Notes: generated by a model from the sequence alone, not told the origin. Positions 48,204-59,426 are shown, numbered from the stretch's first letter. The stretch is DNA of 64,000 nucleotides from Nitratireductor aquibiodomus NL21 = JCM 21793 (GCF_000615975.1 NZ_BAMP01000010.1:1-64000); one strand, 5' to 3'. Made by a program: numbers and translations.

Positions 48204-48692
48204 ATGCGTTTTTCCCTCCCGACCCTTGCCGCATCACTCATCGCGTCCGTTTTCATCGCAGCCCCCGCATCCGCCGAGCAGGTGGGCGAAATCGGTGTCG
48301 ACTGGCTCGGCAACGACATTATCATCGAGGCCGTGCGCGATCCCAAGGTCGAGGGCGTGACCTGCCACGTCACCTATTTCGACCGGGGTGTGATCGACCG
48401 TCTGCAGAAGGGGAACTGGTTCGAGGATCCGTCAAATTCCTCCATTTCCTGCCGCCAGACCGGTCCTATCGTTGTTGGTGACATCGATCTTGGCGAAGAT
48501 GGCGAGGAGGTGTTCAAGCAGCGCCAGTCGCTGATCTGGAAGTCCGTCGTCGTCAAGCGCATTTATGACGAGAAGAATGACACGCTGATCTATCTTTCCC
48601 ACGCTCGCCAGGTGCAGGACGGTTCGGCCAAGATGGCGATCTCGACCGTGCCACTCTACGCGCAGGAAGCGGTCTGGACAGAAGAGAAATAG
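48204..48692 (+). CDS. creA: CreA family protein
   Basis: 162 residues. A signal peptide (MRFSLPTLAASLIASVFIAAPASA) is followed by the CreA domain: GVDWLGNDIIIEAVRDPKVEGVTCHVTYFDRG, SISCRQTGPI and VFKQRQSLIWKSVVVKRIYDE. Probably periplasmic. ATG 48204 is chosen because the signal peptide begins there. Function of CreA is not established despite wide conservation. Confidence 0.88.
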   Translation: MRFSLPTLAASLIASVFIAAPASAEQVGEIGVDWLGNDIIIEAVRDPKVEGVTCHVTYFDRGVIDRLQKGNWFEDPSNSSISCRQTGPIVVGDIDLGEDGEEVFKQRQSLIWKSVVVKRIYDEKNDTLIYLSHARQVQDGSAKMAISTVPLYAQEAVWTEEK

Positions 48693-48705
48693 GCTGTCGC
48701 AGGAG

Positions 48706-48728
48706 GCGGGTGCGGTCTGCGCACCCGC
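48706..48728 (+). terminator. Hairpin after creA
   Basis: GCGGGTGCG-GTCTG-CGCACCCGC, a perfect 9-bp stem between convergent creA and the minus-strand gene at 48744. No T-run, so termination efficiency is uncertain. Confidence 0.5.
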
Positions 48729-48743
48729 AGATGTCAATGCCGT

Positions 48744-49079
48744 CTATTGAGATTCGGCAAGTCGAGGCCTGTCGTATGGGCACCACCAGTACGCGCGGTA
48801 GACACAGTTGCCCTGTGCGTCGCCAAAAGCGTGATAGGTGCGCTTGAAGCGCTTTTCTTCGATGCCGAAAAGGGCGGCCACCTCGGCGATCTGAAAATCG
48901 TTGAGCCCGGCTTTCGCAAGATCCCCGAAATAAATCTTTGAAACAAAGCCGTTTTCGTCAAAATCCAGGCAATGACGGAAGAAGGAGATTTCCTCATTGC
49001 TGAGGATCGAAAGGTGCGATGAATCAAGCTTCTGGTCGTCCCCGCAAAATTCATCGAAATCTTCAAATGATCTGATCAT
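48744..49079 (-). CDS. Hypothetical protein
   Basis: 111 residues, acidic N-terminus (FEDFDEFCGDDQ), then ISFFRHCLDFDENGFVSKIYFGDLAKAGL, and a Cys/Trp-rich C-terminus (CVYRAYWWCPYDRP). Six Cys overall but no clear zinc motif. Codon use is more AT-rich than its neighbours, hinting at transfer. No family recognised. Confidence 0.6.
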   Translation of the reverse strand: MIRSFEDFDEFCGDDQKLDSSHLSILSNEEISFFRHCLDFDENGFVSKIYFGDLAKAGLNDFQIAEVAALFGIEEKRFKRTYHAFGDAQGNCVYRAYWWCPYDRPRLAESQ

Positions 49080-49179
49080 AACTTTCCTCCACGGCGCAAT
49101 TGCAGTGAGAATTGCAAGGTCAGGCTACTTTAATTTTGACTGAACTGTCACTCGAAATAAAACGTGCGGTCGTGGAAGT

Positions 49180-49614
49180 TTATCCGTCAAGATATGCGTA
49201 AGCACCAGTTGCCGTGAAGGCGAGGCGGGTGTCGCCCTCGGCTCGCATCTCCACCCGCACATAGGCCATGCGCCTTCCGTTCGACAGAACCTCGACCCGG
49301 ATCGCCACCGGACCGGGTTTGAGTGGCCGAATGAAATGCGTGGTCATGTCCACCGTGGTGCAGGTGCGGAAGCGGCCATTGGCTGCGGAAAGGGCCGCCA
49401 CCGCGCATGTATCGGCTGCCGAGGCGGTCGCCTGTCCACAGACGACACCGCCGGCATGCGCAAGGTCCACGTTTTCCGGCAGGCGGAAGTCCGCGCCCGT
49501 TTCGTCGGCTGAAAGCGCTTCTATTTCAAGGGCCGCGATCCATGGTGCGAACACCGTTGCAAGCGTGTCGCGCGCGGCCTTGAGGGCCGCCTCTCCGGTG
49601 GTCGTTTCGCTCAT
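49180..49614 (-). CDS. PaaI family (hotdog) thioesterase
   Basis: 144 residues. LAHAGGVVCGQATASAADTCAVAALSA with an Asp at the catalytic position of PaaI-type hotdog thioesterases, and TTVDMTTHFIRPLKPGPVAIRVEV. It is divergent from paaABCDE, with about 120 bases between. It is distinct from the canonical PaaI at 23449; probably releases CoA from an acyl- or aryl-CoA. Confidence 0.82.
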   Translation of the reverse strand: MSETTTGEAALKAARDTLATVFAPWIAALEIEALSADETGADFRLPENVDLAHAGGVVCGQATASAADTCAVAALSAANGRFRTCTTVDMTTHFIRPLKPGPVAIRVEVLSNGRRMAYVRVEMRAEGDTRLAFTATGAYAYLDG

Positions 49615-49637
49615 CTGTCCTCCATTCGCGAAAAAGC

Positions 49638-49680
49638 GTTACGAAATATTGCAAGTTTAGAGAATTTTTGTTACATATCG
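49638..49680. promoter_or_regulatory. Direct repeats in the paaA promoter region
   Basis: GTTAC occurs at 49638-49642 (GTTACGAAATAT) and 49670-49674 (GTTACATATCGAA), 32 bases (three helical turns) apart in an AT-rich stretch upstream of paaA. Possible regulator site, for example PaaX, but the match to any known motif is not established. Confidence 0.3.
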
Positions 49681-49731
49681 AATGTGGGCTTTGCCCCGCC
49701 CTGAGCCGCGCGTGAGCATGGAGGACGAGCG

Positions 49732-50726
49732 ATGTATAGCCAAGGGCTTATCGGCGCGAAAACCGATACCACCGAAGACGAGGCCTTTCTCGCCGCCTTT
49801 CAGGCGCGGGTCGATGCCGAAGAGAAGATCGAGCCCAACGACCCGATGCCGGAGGGTTATCGCAAGACGCTCGTTCGCCAGATCGGCCAGCACGCGCATT
49901 CCGAGATCGTCGGCATGCTGCCGGAGGGCAACTGGATCACGCGCGCGCCGTCGCTGCGCCGCAAGGCGGCCCTGCTTGCCAAGGTGCAGGATGAGGGCGG
50001 CCACGGGCTCTATCTCTATTCCGCCGCCGAAACGCTGGGCGTCTCGCGCGAGGAAATGACCGAAGAGCTTCTGTCCGGCAAGGCAAAATATTCCTCCATC
50101 TTCAACTATCCGACGCAGACCTGGGCCGACATCGGCGCGATCGGCTGGCTGGTGGATGGCGCGGCCATCATGAACCAGATCCCGCTTTGCCGCTGTTCCT
50201 ACGGCCCCTATGCCCGCGCCATGATCCGGGTGTGCAAGGAAGAGAGCTTCCATCAGCGCCAGGGCTACGAGATCATGATGACGCTGGCGCGTGGCACGCC
50301 CGAGCAAAAGGAGATGGCGCAGGATGCGCTGAACCGCTGGTGGTGGCCCTCGCTCATGATGTTCGGTCCTTCGGACGGTGACAGCCAGCACAGCGACCAG
50401 TCGATGAAATGGAAGATCAAGCGGTTCACCAATGACGAGCTGCGCCAGAAATTCGTCGATGCGACGGTGCCGCAGGGCGAGTTCATCGGCCTGACCTTTC
50501 CCGATCCCGACCTCAAGTGGAACGATGAGAAGGGCTCTTACGATTTCGGCCCCATCGACTGGGACGAGTTCTGGCGCGTGGTGAAGGGGCATGGGCCCAT
50601 GAACCGCGAGCGCATCGAGGCCCGGCGGAAAGCTGGGATGATGGCGCATGGGTGCGCGAGGCGGCACTCGCGCATGCGGAAAAACGGAAAGCCCGCCGCG
50701 AAGCGGCGAAAATGGCGGCGGAGTGA
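49732..50726 (+). CDS. paaA: Phenylacetyl-CoA 1,2-epoxidase catalytic subunit PaaA, frameshifted at C-terminus
   Basis: Di-iron monooxygenase subunit that epoxidises the ring of phenylacetyl-CoA. [35 protein letters not shown] and [22 protein letters not shown] carry Glu/His iron ligands. The frame breaks near 50634: GCGGAAAGCTGGGATGATG lacks one base, and repair gives [20 protein letters not shown] and a stop at 50724, for 331 residues. First gene of paaABCDE; ATG 49732 follows GGAGGACG. Confidence 0.93.
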
Positions 50727-50731
50727 GCCAC

Positions 50732-51019
50732 ATGACGAAGAACCTGATCCCCCTTTGGGAAGTTTTTATCCGCCCGCGCAACGGGCTGGCCCACAAGCAT
50801 TGCGGTTCTGTTCATGCCGCCGACGAGGTGATGGCGCTTCAGGCCGCGCGCGATGTCTATACGCGCCGGGGTGAGGGCACCTCCATCTGGGTCGTGCCGT
50901 CGTCTGCGATCACCGCGTCGGACCCGGAAAACAAGGACGAGAATTTCGAGCCGTCTCTCTCGAAGGTCTACCGTCACCCGACCTTCTACGACATTCCTGA
51001 AGATGTGGGGCATATGTGA
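50732..51019 (+). CDS. paaB: Phenylacetyl-CoA epoxidase subunit PaaB
   Basis: 95 residues. [51 protein letters not shown] is diagnostic for PaaB, the small structural subunit needed for complex assembly. ATG 50732 lies five bases after the repaired paaA stop. Intact. Confidence 0.94.
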   Translation: MTKNLIPLWEVFIRPRNGLAHKHCGSVHAADEVMALQAARDVYTRRGEGTSIWVVPSSAITASDPENKDENFEPSLSKVYRHPTFYDIPEDVGHM

Positions 51020-51792
51020 TGGCCGCCGCTTCTCCCGTTTCCGGCGAGATGCTGACGGCGTTTCTGCTGCGGCTTGCCGACGATCATCTGATCTTAGGTC
51101 ACCGGCTTTCGGAGTGGTGCGGTCACGCGCCCATGCTGGAAGAAGACCTCGCCATGCCAAACATGGCGCTCGATCTCATCGGTCAGGCGCGGTCGCTCTA
51201 CCAGTATGCCGGCGAGGCTGAAGGCAAGGGCCGCGACGAGGATCAACTGGCCTATGTGCGCCGCGAACGTGAATATGTGAACTGCCTGATGGCCGAGCGC
51301 CAGAACGGCGATTTCGCGCACACCATGCTGCGCCAGTTCTATTTCGCAGCCTTCATGCAGCCTCTCTGGCAGGCCATAATGTCGTCGACCGACGCGCGGC
51401 TGGCGGGCATTGCCGCCAAGGCCGAGAAGGAAGTCGCCTATCACATTCGCCATGCCGGCGAATGGGTGGTGCGCCTTGGCGATGGCACTGAGGAAAGCAC
51501 GCGCCGCATGAAGGCGGCGGTCGAGGCGCTCGCTCCCTACGTGGACGAGCTGTTCGAGAGCGACGAGGTTTCGCGGGCTGTGGCCGAGGCTGGCATCGCG
51601 CCCGATCCGTCCACTTTGCGACCTGCCTTCGACGCCATCGTCGGTCCAGTGTTCGCCGAAGCGGGGCTCGACTGGGTGGAAACGCCCTATGGCCAGACCG
51701 GCGGTCGGCAGGGCCGCCATGGCGAGGCGCTGGGCTTCCTGCTTGCAGAACTGCAATACATGCAGCGCACCTATCCGGGGATGACGTGGTGA
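51019..51792 (+). CDS. paaC: Phenylacetyl-CoA epoxidase subunit PaaC
   Basis: 257 residues. Ferritin-like subunit without a functional di-iron site, pairing with PaaA. DDHLILGHRLSEWCGHAPMLEEDLAMPNMALDLIGQARSLYQY and TPYGQTGGRQGRHGEALGFLLAELQYMQR are typical. ATG 51019 overlaps the paaB stop; a GTG one codon earlier is an alternative start. Confidence 0.94.
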   Translation: MAAASPVSGEMLTAFLLRLADDHLILGHRLSEWCGHAPMLEEDLAMPNMALDLIGQARSLYQYAGEAEGKGRDEDQLAYVRREREYVNCLMAERQNGDFAHTMLRQFYFAAFMQPLWQAIMSSTDARLAGIAAKAEKEVAYHIRHAGEWVVRLGDGTEESTRRMKAAVEALAPYVDELFESDEVSRAVAEAGIAPDPSTLRPAFDAIVGPVFAEAGLDWVETPYGQTGGRQGRHGEALGFLLAELQYMQRTYPGMTW

Positions 51793-52325
51793 TCGGCGAA
51801 ACGGTGGTGACGGCCTTTCCTTCAGGCCGCCTTTTCCCCGCAGGCGGGGAGAAGGAAGAGCGCGCCTATAGCGCCGCCGCCGCTGTGGTCGATCCGGAAA
51901 TCCCCGCCGTCACCATTGCCGAACTCGGCATCCTGCGCGGTGTCGAGATGGATGGCGATGTGGCCGTCGCCCGCGTCACGCCCACCTATACGGGTTGCCC
52001 GGCGGTGCTCGCCATTGAACTGGCGGTGGAAACGGCGCTGCGTGAAGCGGGTTTCGAACCGCGCGTGGAGCGCGTCATTTCGCCCGCCTGGACGACGGAC
52101 TGGATCACGGAGGAGGGGCGCGAAAAGCTGCGCGCCTATGGCATCGCGCCACCCGTAAAAGCCTCCAACTCCATTCGCGCGCTGTTTGGCGAGACGGAAG
52201 TGGCGTGCCCGCGCTGCGGCTCGCTTGAGACCGCGCGCATTTCCGAATTCGGCTCCACGGCCTGCAAGGCGCTTTACCGCTGCCAGAGCTGCCACGAGCC
52301 TTTCGACTATTTCAAATGTATCTGA
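51789..52325 (+). CDS. paaD: Phenylacetate epoxidase assembly protein PaaD with repeat-derived N-terminus
   Basis: 178 residues, DUF59/MIP18-like N-terminal half (VVDPEIPAVTIAELGILRGV, TYTGCPAVLAIE) and a C-terminal Cys cluster (CPRCGSLETARISEF ... CKALYRCQSCHEPF) for Fe-S or zinc. Thought to mature the epoxidase complex. GTG 51789 overlaps the paaC stop. Residues about 9-25 are encoded by a CTTTTCCCCGC/GCGGGGAGAAGG palindrome (51829-51855) of the intergenic repeat type, inserted in frame ahead of the conserved domain. Confidence 0.9.
   Translation: MIGETVVTAFPSGRLFPAGGEKEERAYSAAAAVVDPEIPAVTIAELGILRGVEMDGDVAVARVTPTYTGCPAVLAIELAVETALREAGFEPRVERVISPAWTTDWITEEGREKLRAYGIAPPVKASNSIRALFGETEVACPRCGSLETARISEFGSTACKALYRCQSCHEPFDYFKCI
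51829..51855. repeat. Intergenic-type palindromic repeat inside paaD, copy C
   Basis: CGCCTTTTCCCCGC-AG-GCGGGGAGAAGG has the stem of the repeats at 27352, 35330 and 53481 but lies within the first 25 codons of paaD, where it is translated without breaking the frame. Confidence 0.65.
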
Positions 52326-52347
52326 CCGACCCCAGACCGAGGTGACC

Positions 52348-53426
52348 ATGGCCCCGCGTTTTCACGATCTGAAAGTGACCTCCATCGAGCGGCAGACCCC
52401 TGAAGCCGTGGCGATCGCCTTTGAAATCCCGGCGGATCAGGTGGAGGCGTTTGCCTTCACGCCCGGCCAGTATCTGACGCTTGCCACCGAAATTGACGGC
52501 AAGGAAGCCCGCCGCTCCTATTCCATCTGTTCCGCGCCCGGCGATCCCTATCTGCGCGTCGGCGTGAAGAAAGTTGCCGACGGCCGCTTCTCCACCTTCG
52601 TCAACGATGTGCTTTCCGTCGGCGACACGATCCGCGTGATGCCGCCGCAGGGCCGTTTTACCGCGCTCAAGGGCGAGCGCCACGATTACCTTCTCTTCGC
52701 CGCCGGCTCCGGCATCACGCCGATGCTTTCCATCGCCCGCACGGTTCTGGCCCATGAGCCCGACAGCACGATCACGCTGGTCTATGGCAACCGCTCCACC
52801 GAGACGATCATGTTTCTTGAGGAACTGAATGACCTCAAGGACCGCTATATGGGCCGCTTCACGCTGATCCACCTTCTGTCGCGCGAAACGCAGGATGTGG
52901 ACATTCTGAACGGCCGCATCGAGCTTCGCGCGTCGGCGAACTCGCCGATGGCGGCCTCATCGAGCCCGCCGCCATGGATGGCGTGTTCCTGTGCGGCCCC
53001 GGCGAGATGATCGACGCGGTATCCGGCACGCTTCAGACCATGGGTGTGGAGCGGGACCGCATCCGCTTCGAGCGCTTCACGCCGTCGGGCGAAGCGCCGG
53101 CCCCGCGCAAGGCGTCGAAGGCCGCGCGTGAGGCTGTTCAGGAAGGTGTTGCGGTCGAAGTCGTGGTCGATGGCGTGCGCCGCAGCTTTTCCATGCAGGA
53201 TGCCGATGGCACCGTGCTTGACGCGGCCCACAAGGCCGGCATCGAACTGCCTTATTCCTGCGCCGGCGGCATGTGCTGCACCTGCCGCTGCCGCGTGGTG
53301 GAGGGGCAGTCGGAAATGGCGGTGAACTTTTCGCTGGAACCCTGGGAAGTCGAAGCCGGCTTCACGCTCGCCTGCCAGACCCGCCCCACGGCAAAAAAGC
53401 TGGTCCTCGATTTCGACGCCGCCTGA
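52348..53426 (+). CDS. paaE: Phenylacetyl-CoA epoxidase reductase PaaE, frameshifted
   Basis: FAD/NADPH and 2Fe-2S reductase feeding the PaaABC oxygenase. An N-terminal ferredoxin-reductase domain has RRSYSICSAP and LLFAAGSGITPMLSI; a C-terminal plant-type ferredoxin has LPYSCAGGMCCTCRCRVVEG. The frame breaks near 52932 (ELRASANS versus GELADGGLIEPAAMDGVF). One added base gives 359 residues, normal length. Last gene of the operon. Confidence 0.92.
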
Positions 53427-53840
53427 CCAGCGCGCTTCTGGGTTCCGCGTGTCAGCCAATGACACGCTCGTTCTCCCCGCTGGCGGGGAGAAGGTCCCGG
53501 CAGGGGGATGAGGGACAAGCGTCTGCTCTTATTGATTTCACGCTGCACCCTCCATGCCGCCCCCGCCCTTCGACAGGCTCAGGATGAGGGCTGTGTTGGT
53601 GAGGGCTGTGTTGGTGGATGAGCTTTGCTGAGAGCGGCTCTTAGATTACGAATGGTTTCAAACAGGCTGAGCAATCTTCCAGCCCGTTTCGCACTCTATG
53701 CAGAAACCTAATTACAGTCTCGCCCATTCGAAGCCACAACGGTTGATCTGCCTTCTCCCTCATCCTGAGCTCGTCGAAGGGCGGGGGAGAAGGCACGCGC
53801 TGCCGGTGCCACAGGCTCACGCCCGAAGCACACATCAACC
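53427..53840. repeat. Intergenic repeat cluster between paaE and the ThDP enzyme gene, copy D
   Basis: No gene in about 410 bases. It holds TTCTCCCCGC-TG-GCGGGGAGAA (53471-53492) followed by GGGATGAGGG; CCCTTCGACAGGCTCAGGATGAGGG (about 53568-53590) and its near reverse complement CCTCATCCTGAGCTCGTCGAAGG (about 53758-53780); and a 15-bp tandem duplication GAGGGCTGTGTTGGT (about 53586-53616). All are typical dispersed repeats of GC-rich alphaproteobacteria. Confidence 0.65.
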
Positions 53841-55487
53841 TCAGCGCTTCTCGCGAATATCCGTGAGCGTCTTTGCCGGCGTGATAGCTTCCGGGTCGAG
53901 CTTGATCTCGATCAGCGCCGCTTTCCCGCTCGCCTGCGCGCGCTCGAAGGCGGCTGCAAAGTCCTCGGTCTTTTCCACCGTCTCGCCATGCCCGCCATAG
54001 GCGCGGGCGAGGGCTGCGAAATCGGGGTTGTTGATCGAGGTGCCGGAAACGCGGCCGGGATATTCGCGCTCCTGATGCATGCGGATCGTGCCGTAAATGC
54101 CGTTGTTCACCACCACCACGATGATCGGCAGGTTCTCCTGCACGGCGGTGGCGAATTCCTGACCGTTCATCATGAAGCAGCCATCGCCGGCAAAGGCCAG
54201 CACCGGGCGTTCGGGAAAGAGCGCCTTCGCGGCCACGGCCGCCGGCGTGCCGTAGCCCATGGAACCGGAGGTCGGCGCGCCCTGCGTGGCGAAACGGCGG
54301 AAGCGATGAAAGCGATGCACCCAGGTGGCGTAATTGCCCGCACCATTGGTGAAGATCGCATCGTCCGGCAAAACGCTTTCGAGATAGTCCATGATCGGGC
54401 CCATCTGCACCGCGCCGGGACCGGTCTTCGGCGGGGTCGACCAGTCGAGATAGGCCTGATGCAGACGCTCGGTTTCCGCCGCCCATGGCGCGTCGCTCGG
54501 CGCAAGTGCGGCAAATGCCTCCGCGAAAGCGGCTGCCGAAGCGTTGATCGCAAGTGTCGGGCGGTAAACGCGACCCAGTTCGCCGGCGTCGGCGTGCACA
54601 TGCACCAGCTTCTGTTCGGGATAGGGGCTCTTGATGAGCGAGTAGTCGGAGGACGGCATTTCGCTGAACCGGCCACCAACGAGCAGCACCAGGTCGGCTT
54701 CCTTGATTGCCGCCGCAAGCTTCGGGTTCGCGCCGATGCCCACATCGCCCGCATAGGAGGGATGCAGATGATCGAACAGCATTTGCCGGCGGAACGAGCA
54801 ACCAACGGGCAGGGACCACGCTTCCGCCGCCTTCTGGAAGTCGGCCACGGCCTTCTCGTTCCAGCGTGAGCCGCCGAGAATGACGAAGGGACGCTTGGCG
54901 TCCTTCAGAAGCGCCGCAAGCTCTTCCATTTCGGCGTTGCCCGGACGTGTTTCGACCGGCGTGAAGGGCTGTGGTGCGGGCGCATCCACCATATCTGTCA
55001 GCATGTCTTCCGGAAGCGAAATCACCACTGGACCGGGGCGACCGGAGGTGGCGACCGAGAAGGCGCGCGTCAGGATTTCGGGAATCCGGGCCGCATCGTC
55101 GATTTCGGTCGCCCATTTGGCGATGGGGCCGAAGAAGGCGCGGTAATCCACTTCCTGAAACGCCTCGCGTTCACGCGCGTGGCTCGCCACCTGTCCGATG
55201 AACAGGATCATCGGCGTGGAGTCCTGCATGGCGATGTGGATGCCAGGCGAAGCGTTGGTCGCGCCGGGGCCGCGCGTGACGAAGCAGATGCCGGGCTGGC
55301 CGGTCAACCGCCCGTGACAGTCGGCCATCATTGCCGCGCCGCCTTCCTGACGGCAGACGATGTTGCGGATTTTTGAATCGTGTAGCGCGTCGAGCACCGC
55401 CAGGTAGCTTTCGCCCGGCACGCTGAAAATGCGGTCGACGCCATTGGCTTCAAGGCTGTCGACGATGAGCTGGCCGCCGGTCTTCAT
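53841..55487 (-). CDS. Thiamine diphosphate-dependent enzyme (acetolactate synthase-like)
   Basis: 548 residues, three-domain ThDP fold. The catalytic Glu is in VCRQEGGAAMMADCHGRL; PGATNASPGIHIAMQDSTP follows; the ThDP motif is GDGCFMMNGQEFATAVQENLPIIVVVVNNGIYG. ATG 55487 overlaps the stop of the upstream CoA-transferase gene, so the two work together. It is not a clear IlvB (no small subunit nearby). Oxalyl-CoA decarboxylase-like or another 2-keto acid decarboxylating role is possible given the CoA-transferase partner. Confidence 0.82.
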   Translation of the reverse strand: MKTGGQLIVDSLEANGVDRIFSVPGESYLAVLDALHDSKIRNIVCRQEGGAAMMADCHGRLTGQPGICFVTRGPGATNASPGIHIAMQDSTPMILFIGQVASHAREREAFQEVDYRAFFGPIAKWATEIDDAARIPEILTRAFSVATSGRPGPVVISLPEDMLTDMVDAPAPQPFTPVETRPGNAEMEELAALLKDAKRPFVILGGSRWNEKAVADFQKAAEAWSLPVGCSFRRQMLFDHLHPSYAGDVGIGANPKLAAAIKEADLVLLVGGRFSEMPSSDYSLIKSPYPEQKLVHVHADAGELGRVYRPTLAINASAAAFAEAFAALAPSDAPWAAETERLHQAYLDWSTPPKTGPGAVQMGPIMDYLESVLPDDAIFTNGAGNYATWVHRFHRFRRFATQGAPTSGSMGYGTPAAVAAKALFPERPVLAFAGDGCFMMNGQEFATAVQENLPIIVVVVNNGIYGTIRMHQEREYPGRVSGTSINNPDFAALARAYGGHGETVEKTEDFAAAFERAQASGKAALIEIKLDPEAITPAKTLTDIREKR

Positions 55488-56659
55488 TCGCTGTCGTCTC
55501 CGATTTCGCGCAGGATCTCTGCTGTGTGTTCGCCAAGCCTTGGGCTTGGCCGTTCATAGGAAAGCGGGGTTTTGGAAAGGGCGATGGGCGCGCGCACCGA
55601 AGGCAGCGCCGTGCCGTGTCCGTCATCGAGCGAAAGCTGCATGCCGCGCGCCTTCACCTGCGGATCGTCGAACATTTCCTCAATGGTGTTGATCGGGCTT
55701 GCCGGCACCGCATTGGCGTCGAACCTGCCCAAAAGCTCCGCCTTTTCCCAGCCCGCCAGTGTGGCGACGATGCGCTCACGCAGCGCTGCGCGGTTGGCCA
55801 CGCGCGCCGGGTTGGTTGCAAAGCGTTTGTCTTCCGGCAGGTCGCCAAGGCCGACGATCTTGCAGAAGCGCTGGAACTGGCCGTCATTGCCCACGGCGAG
55901 GATGATGTGCCCGTCCTTCACCGGCAGCACCTCATAGGGCGCGATGTTCATATGCGCATTGCCCATCTGCACCGGGCTGTTGCCGGAGATGAGATAGTTC
56001 ATGTTCTGGTTGGCAAGCACCGCCACCTGGCTGTCGAGCAGCGCCATGTCGATCATCTGGCCTTCGCCGGTCGCTTCCGCATGGCGCAGGGCGGCCTGAA
56101 TGGCGATCACCGAGTAGAGCCCGGTGAAGATGTCGCTCACCGCCACGCCCACCTTCTGCGGCTCGCCGCCCGGCGCGCCGGTGATGGACATCAGGCCCGA
56201 CATGCCCTGAATGATGAAGTCGTAGCCCGCGCGTGGCGCATAGGGGCCGGTCTGGCCGAAGCCGGTGATGGAGCAGTAGACGAGGCGCGGGTTGATGGCT
56301 TTCAGGCTTTCATAATCGAGCCCGTATTTTTTGAGACCACCCAGCTTGAAATTCTCGATCAGAACGTCGGCGGTGGCGATCAGCTTTTTCAGCTTCCTGG
56401 CCTCTTCCGGTTTCGAGAAGTCGAGCGCGATGGATCGCTTGCCCCGGTTGCACGAATGGTAATAGGCGGCCGAAAGGTTCTCGCCATCCGCACCTTCCAC
56501 GAAGGGCGGTCCCCATTTGCGGGTGTCGTCGCCGCCATTGGGGTTTTCGACCTTGATGACATCGGCGCCCAGATCGGCCAGAACCTGACCTGCCCATGGG
56601 CCGGCCAGAATGCGCGCCAGTTCGATGACGCGAACGCCCTTCAGGGGTGGGTTGTTCAT
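55484..56659 (-). CDS. CaiB/BaiF family (class III) CoA-transferase
   Basis: 391 residues. LKGVRVIELARILAGPWAGQVLADLGADVIKVENP is the family opening; the catalytic Asp lies in RAGYDFIIQGMSGLM; DALLDSQVAVLANQN-type and VRAPIALSKTPLSYERPSPRLGEHTAEIL complete the match. ATG 56659 (MNNPPLKGVRV) is chosen by homology to the usual start. It moves CoA between carboxylates. Coupled by ATGA overlap to a ThDP enzyme. Confidence 0.87.
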   Translation of the reverse strand: MNNPPLKGVRVIELARILAGPWAGQVLADLGADVIKVENPNGGDDTRKWGPPFVEGADGENLSAAYYHSCNRGKRSIALDFSKPEEARKLKKLIATADVLIENFKLGGLKKYGLDYESLKAINPRLVYCSITGFGQTGPYAPRAGYDFIIQGMSGLMSITGAPGGEPQKVGVAVSDIFTGLYSVIAIQAALRHAEATGEGQMIDMALLDSQVAVLANQNMNYLISGNSPVQMGNAHMNIAPYEVLPVKDGHIILAVGNDGQFQRFCKIVGLGDLPEDKRFATNPARVANRAALRERIVATLAGWEKAELLGRFDANAVPASPINTIEEMFDDPQVKARGMQLSLDDGHGTALPSVRAPIALSKTPLSYERPSPRLGEHTAEILREIGDDSE

Positions 56660-56748
56660 GATCGCCCGCAGCCCTCCAATATTCATGTGCTTTTGAGTAG
56701 CAAACGGCCCGGTGGCCTTCCAGATGCGCAGACCGCATTATTTCGGCA

Positions 56749-57677
56749 TTAATTGATGAGTTTTCCGGCCCAGTGGACAAAATCCTCCATTGCCTTTTCC
56801 CGGCCGATTTCGTTGAGAGATTCGTGCCGGAAACCGTCGTAAATCGTTGTTTCCAGATTCGAAAAGCCACTCTCTCGCAGTCGGCTTTCGAGCTTGCGCA
56901 CGATCTTCCCGCCTTTGGTGGAGGGGTCCTCGCTGCCGCCGACGAGCATGAAGGGCAATGTCTTGCGGGCGGCCTCCAGTGCCGCATTGTCGGCCGCCTT
57001 CAGGCTGAGATCGAACAGCGCGGTCCAGATGCCGATGGACGCCTCCCAGCCGGAGAGGGGGTCTGCGATATATTTGTCCACTTCGCTCTCATCCCGCGAC
57101 AGCCAGTCGGCATCGGTACGCCGGTCGGGAAAGGCACGCGCCCAATTGGCGAAGGTGAGTTTCGGCAACAGCGTGAGGGAACGTCCGAGCCCAGCCGGAA
57201 ACGCTCCCATGCGAGCACTGCCTTCCCGGCAAGCGCCTCGGCCCGCGTTGCAAGTGGCGCGTTCCAGATCGCCGCGCCAGCGAGGCGGTGGCCATTGCGG
57301 AGCGCATAGTTGATCGCGATCATGGCGCCCATGGAGTGGCCGAAAATGATGATCGGGAGGCCGGCACGCTCCTGAGCAATGTGTCTGTGGACGGCTTCCA
57401 CGTCCTTCAGAAGCGTTCCGGCGGTCGCCTTTGGCCCGATATGACCGAGCGGAGCACCCGGCGCCGTGGTCGCTCCATGGCCGCGATGGTCATGCGCATA
57501 GACGTCGAAACCGTTTTCAGACAGAAAATCCGCAAAACCGGCATAGCGGGCCGCATGCTCTGCAACACCATGGTTGATCTGAACCGCGGCACGGACCTTT
57601 CCACTCGCCCGGCGCGTGAAAAGGCGCAGATCGGAGCCGGCCGGCGTTACGAGCCGGGTTTCAGCATCGAAGCCCAT
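56749..57677 (-). CDS. Alpha/beta hydrolase, lysophospholipase/monoacylglycerol lipase type, frameshifted
   Basis: Serine hydrolase of the PldB group. QINHGVAEHAARYAGFADFL, YAHDHRGHGATTAPGAPLGH and the nucleophile elbow IIFGHSMGAMIAINYAL (GHSMG), followed after the break by PFMLVGGSEDPSTKGGK (Asp) and IYDGFRHESLNE (His). The frame breaks near 57200, between RFRLGSDVPS and LGRSLTLLPKL; one added base gives 309 residues. Start ATG 57677 (MGFDAETRLVTPAG). Confidence 0.87.
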
Positions 57678-57778
57678 CTTCCCTCCGTGCAGCGGATTGC
57701 CCCGCCGCTTCGTTTGGCCTACATACGCTGCGCAACAGGTTCCCCCCAATTCGAGTGAGACGGAGCGCGACGAGCCAC

Positions 57779-59426
<1,648 letters not shown>

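Noticed and set aside
53641-55116. 491-codon minus-strand frame overlapping the ThDP enzyme gene
   Set aside because: It is a shifted frame of the same strand; the ThDP motifs lie in the other frame, which has a coupled start.
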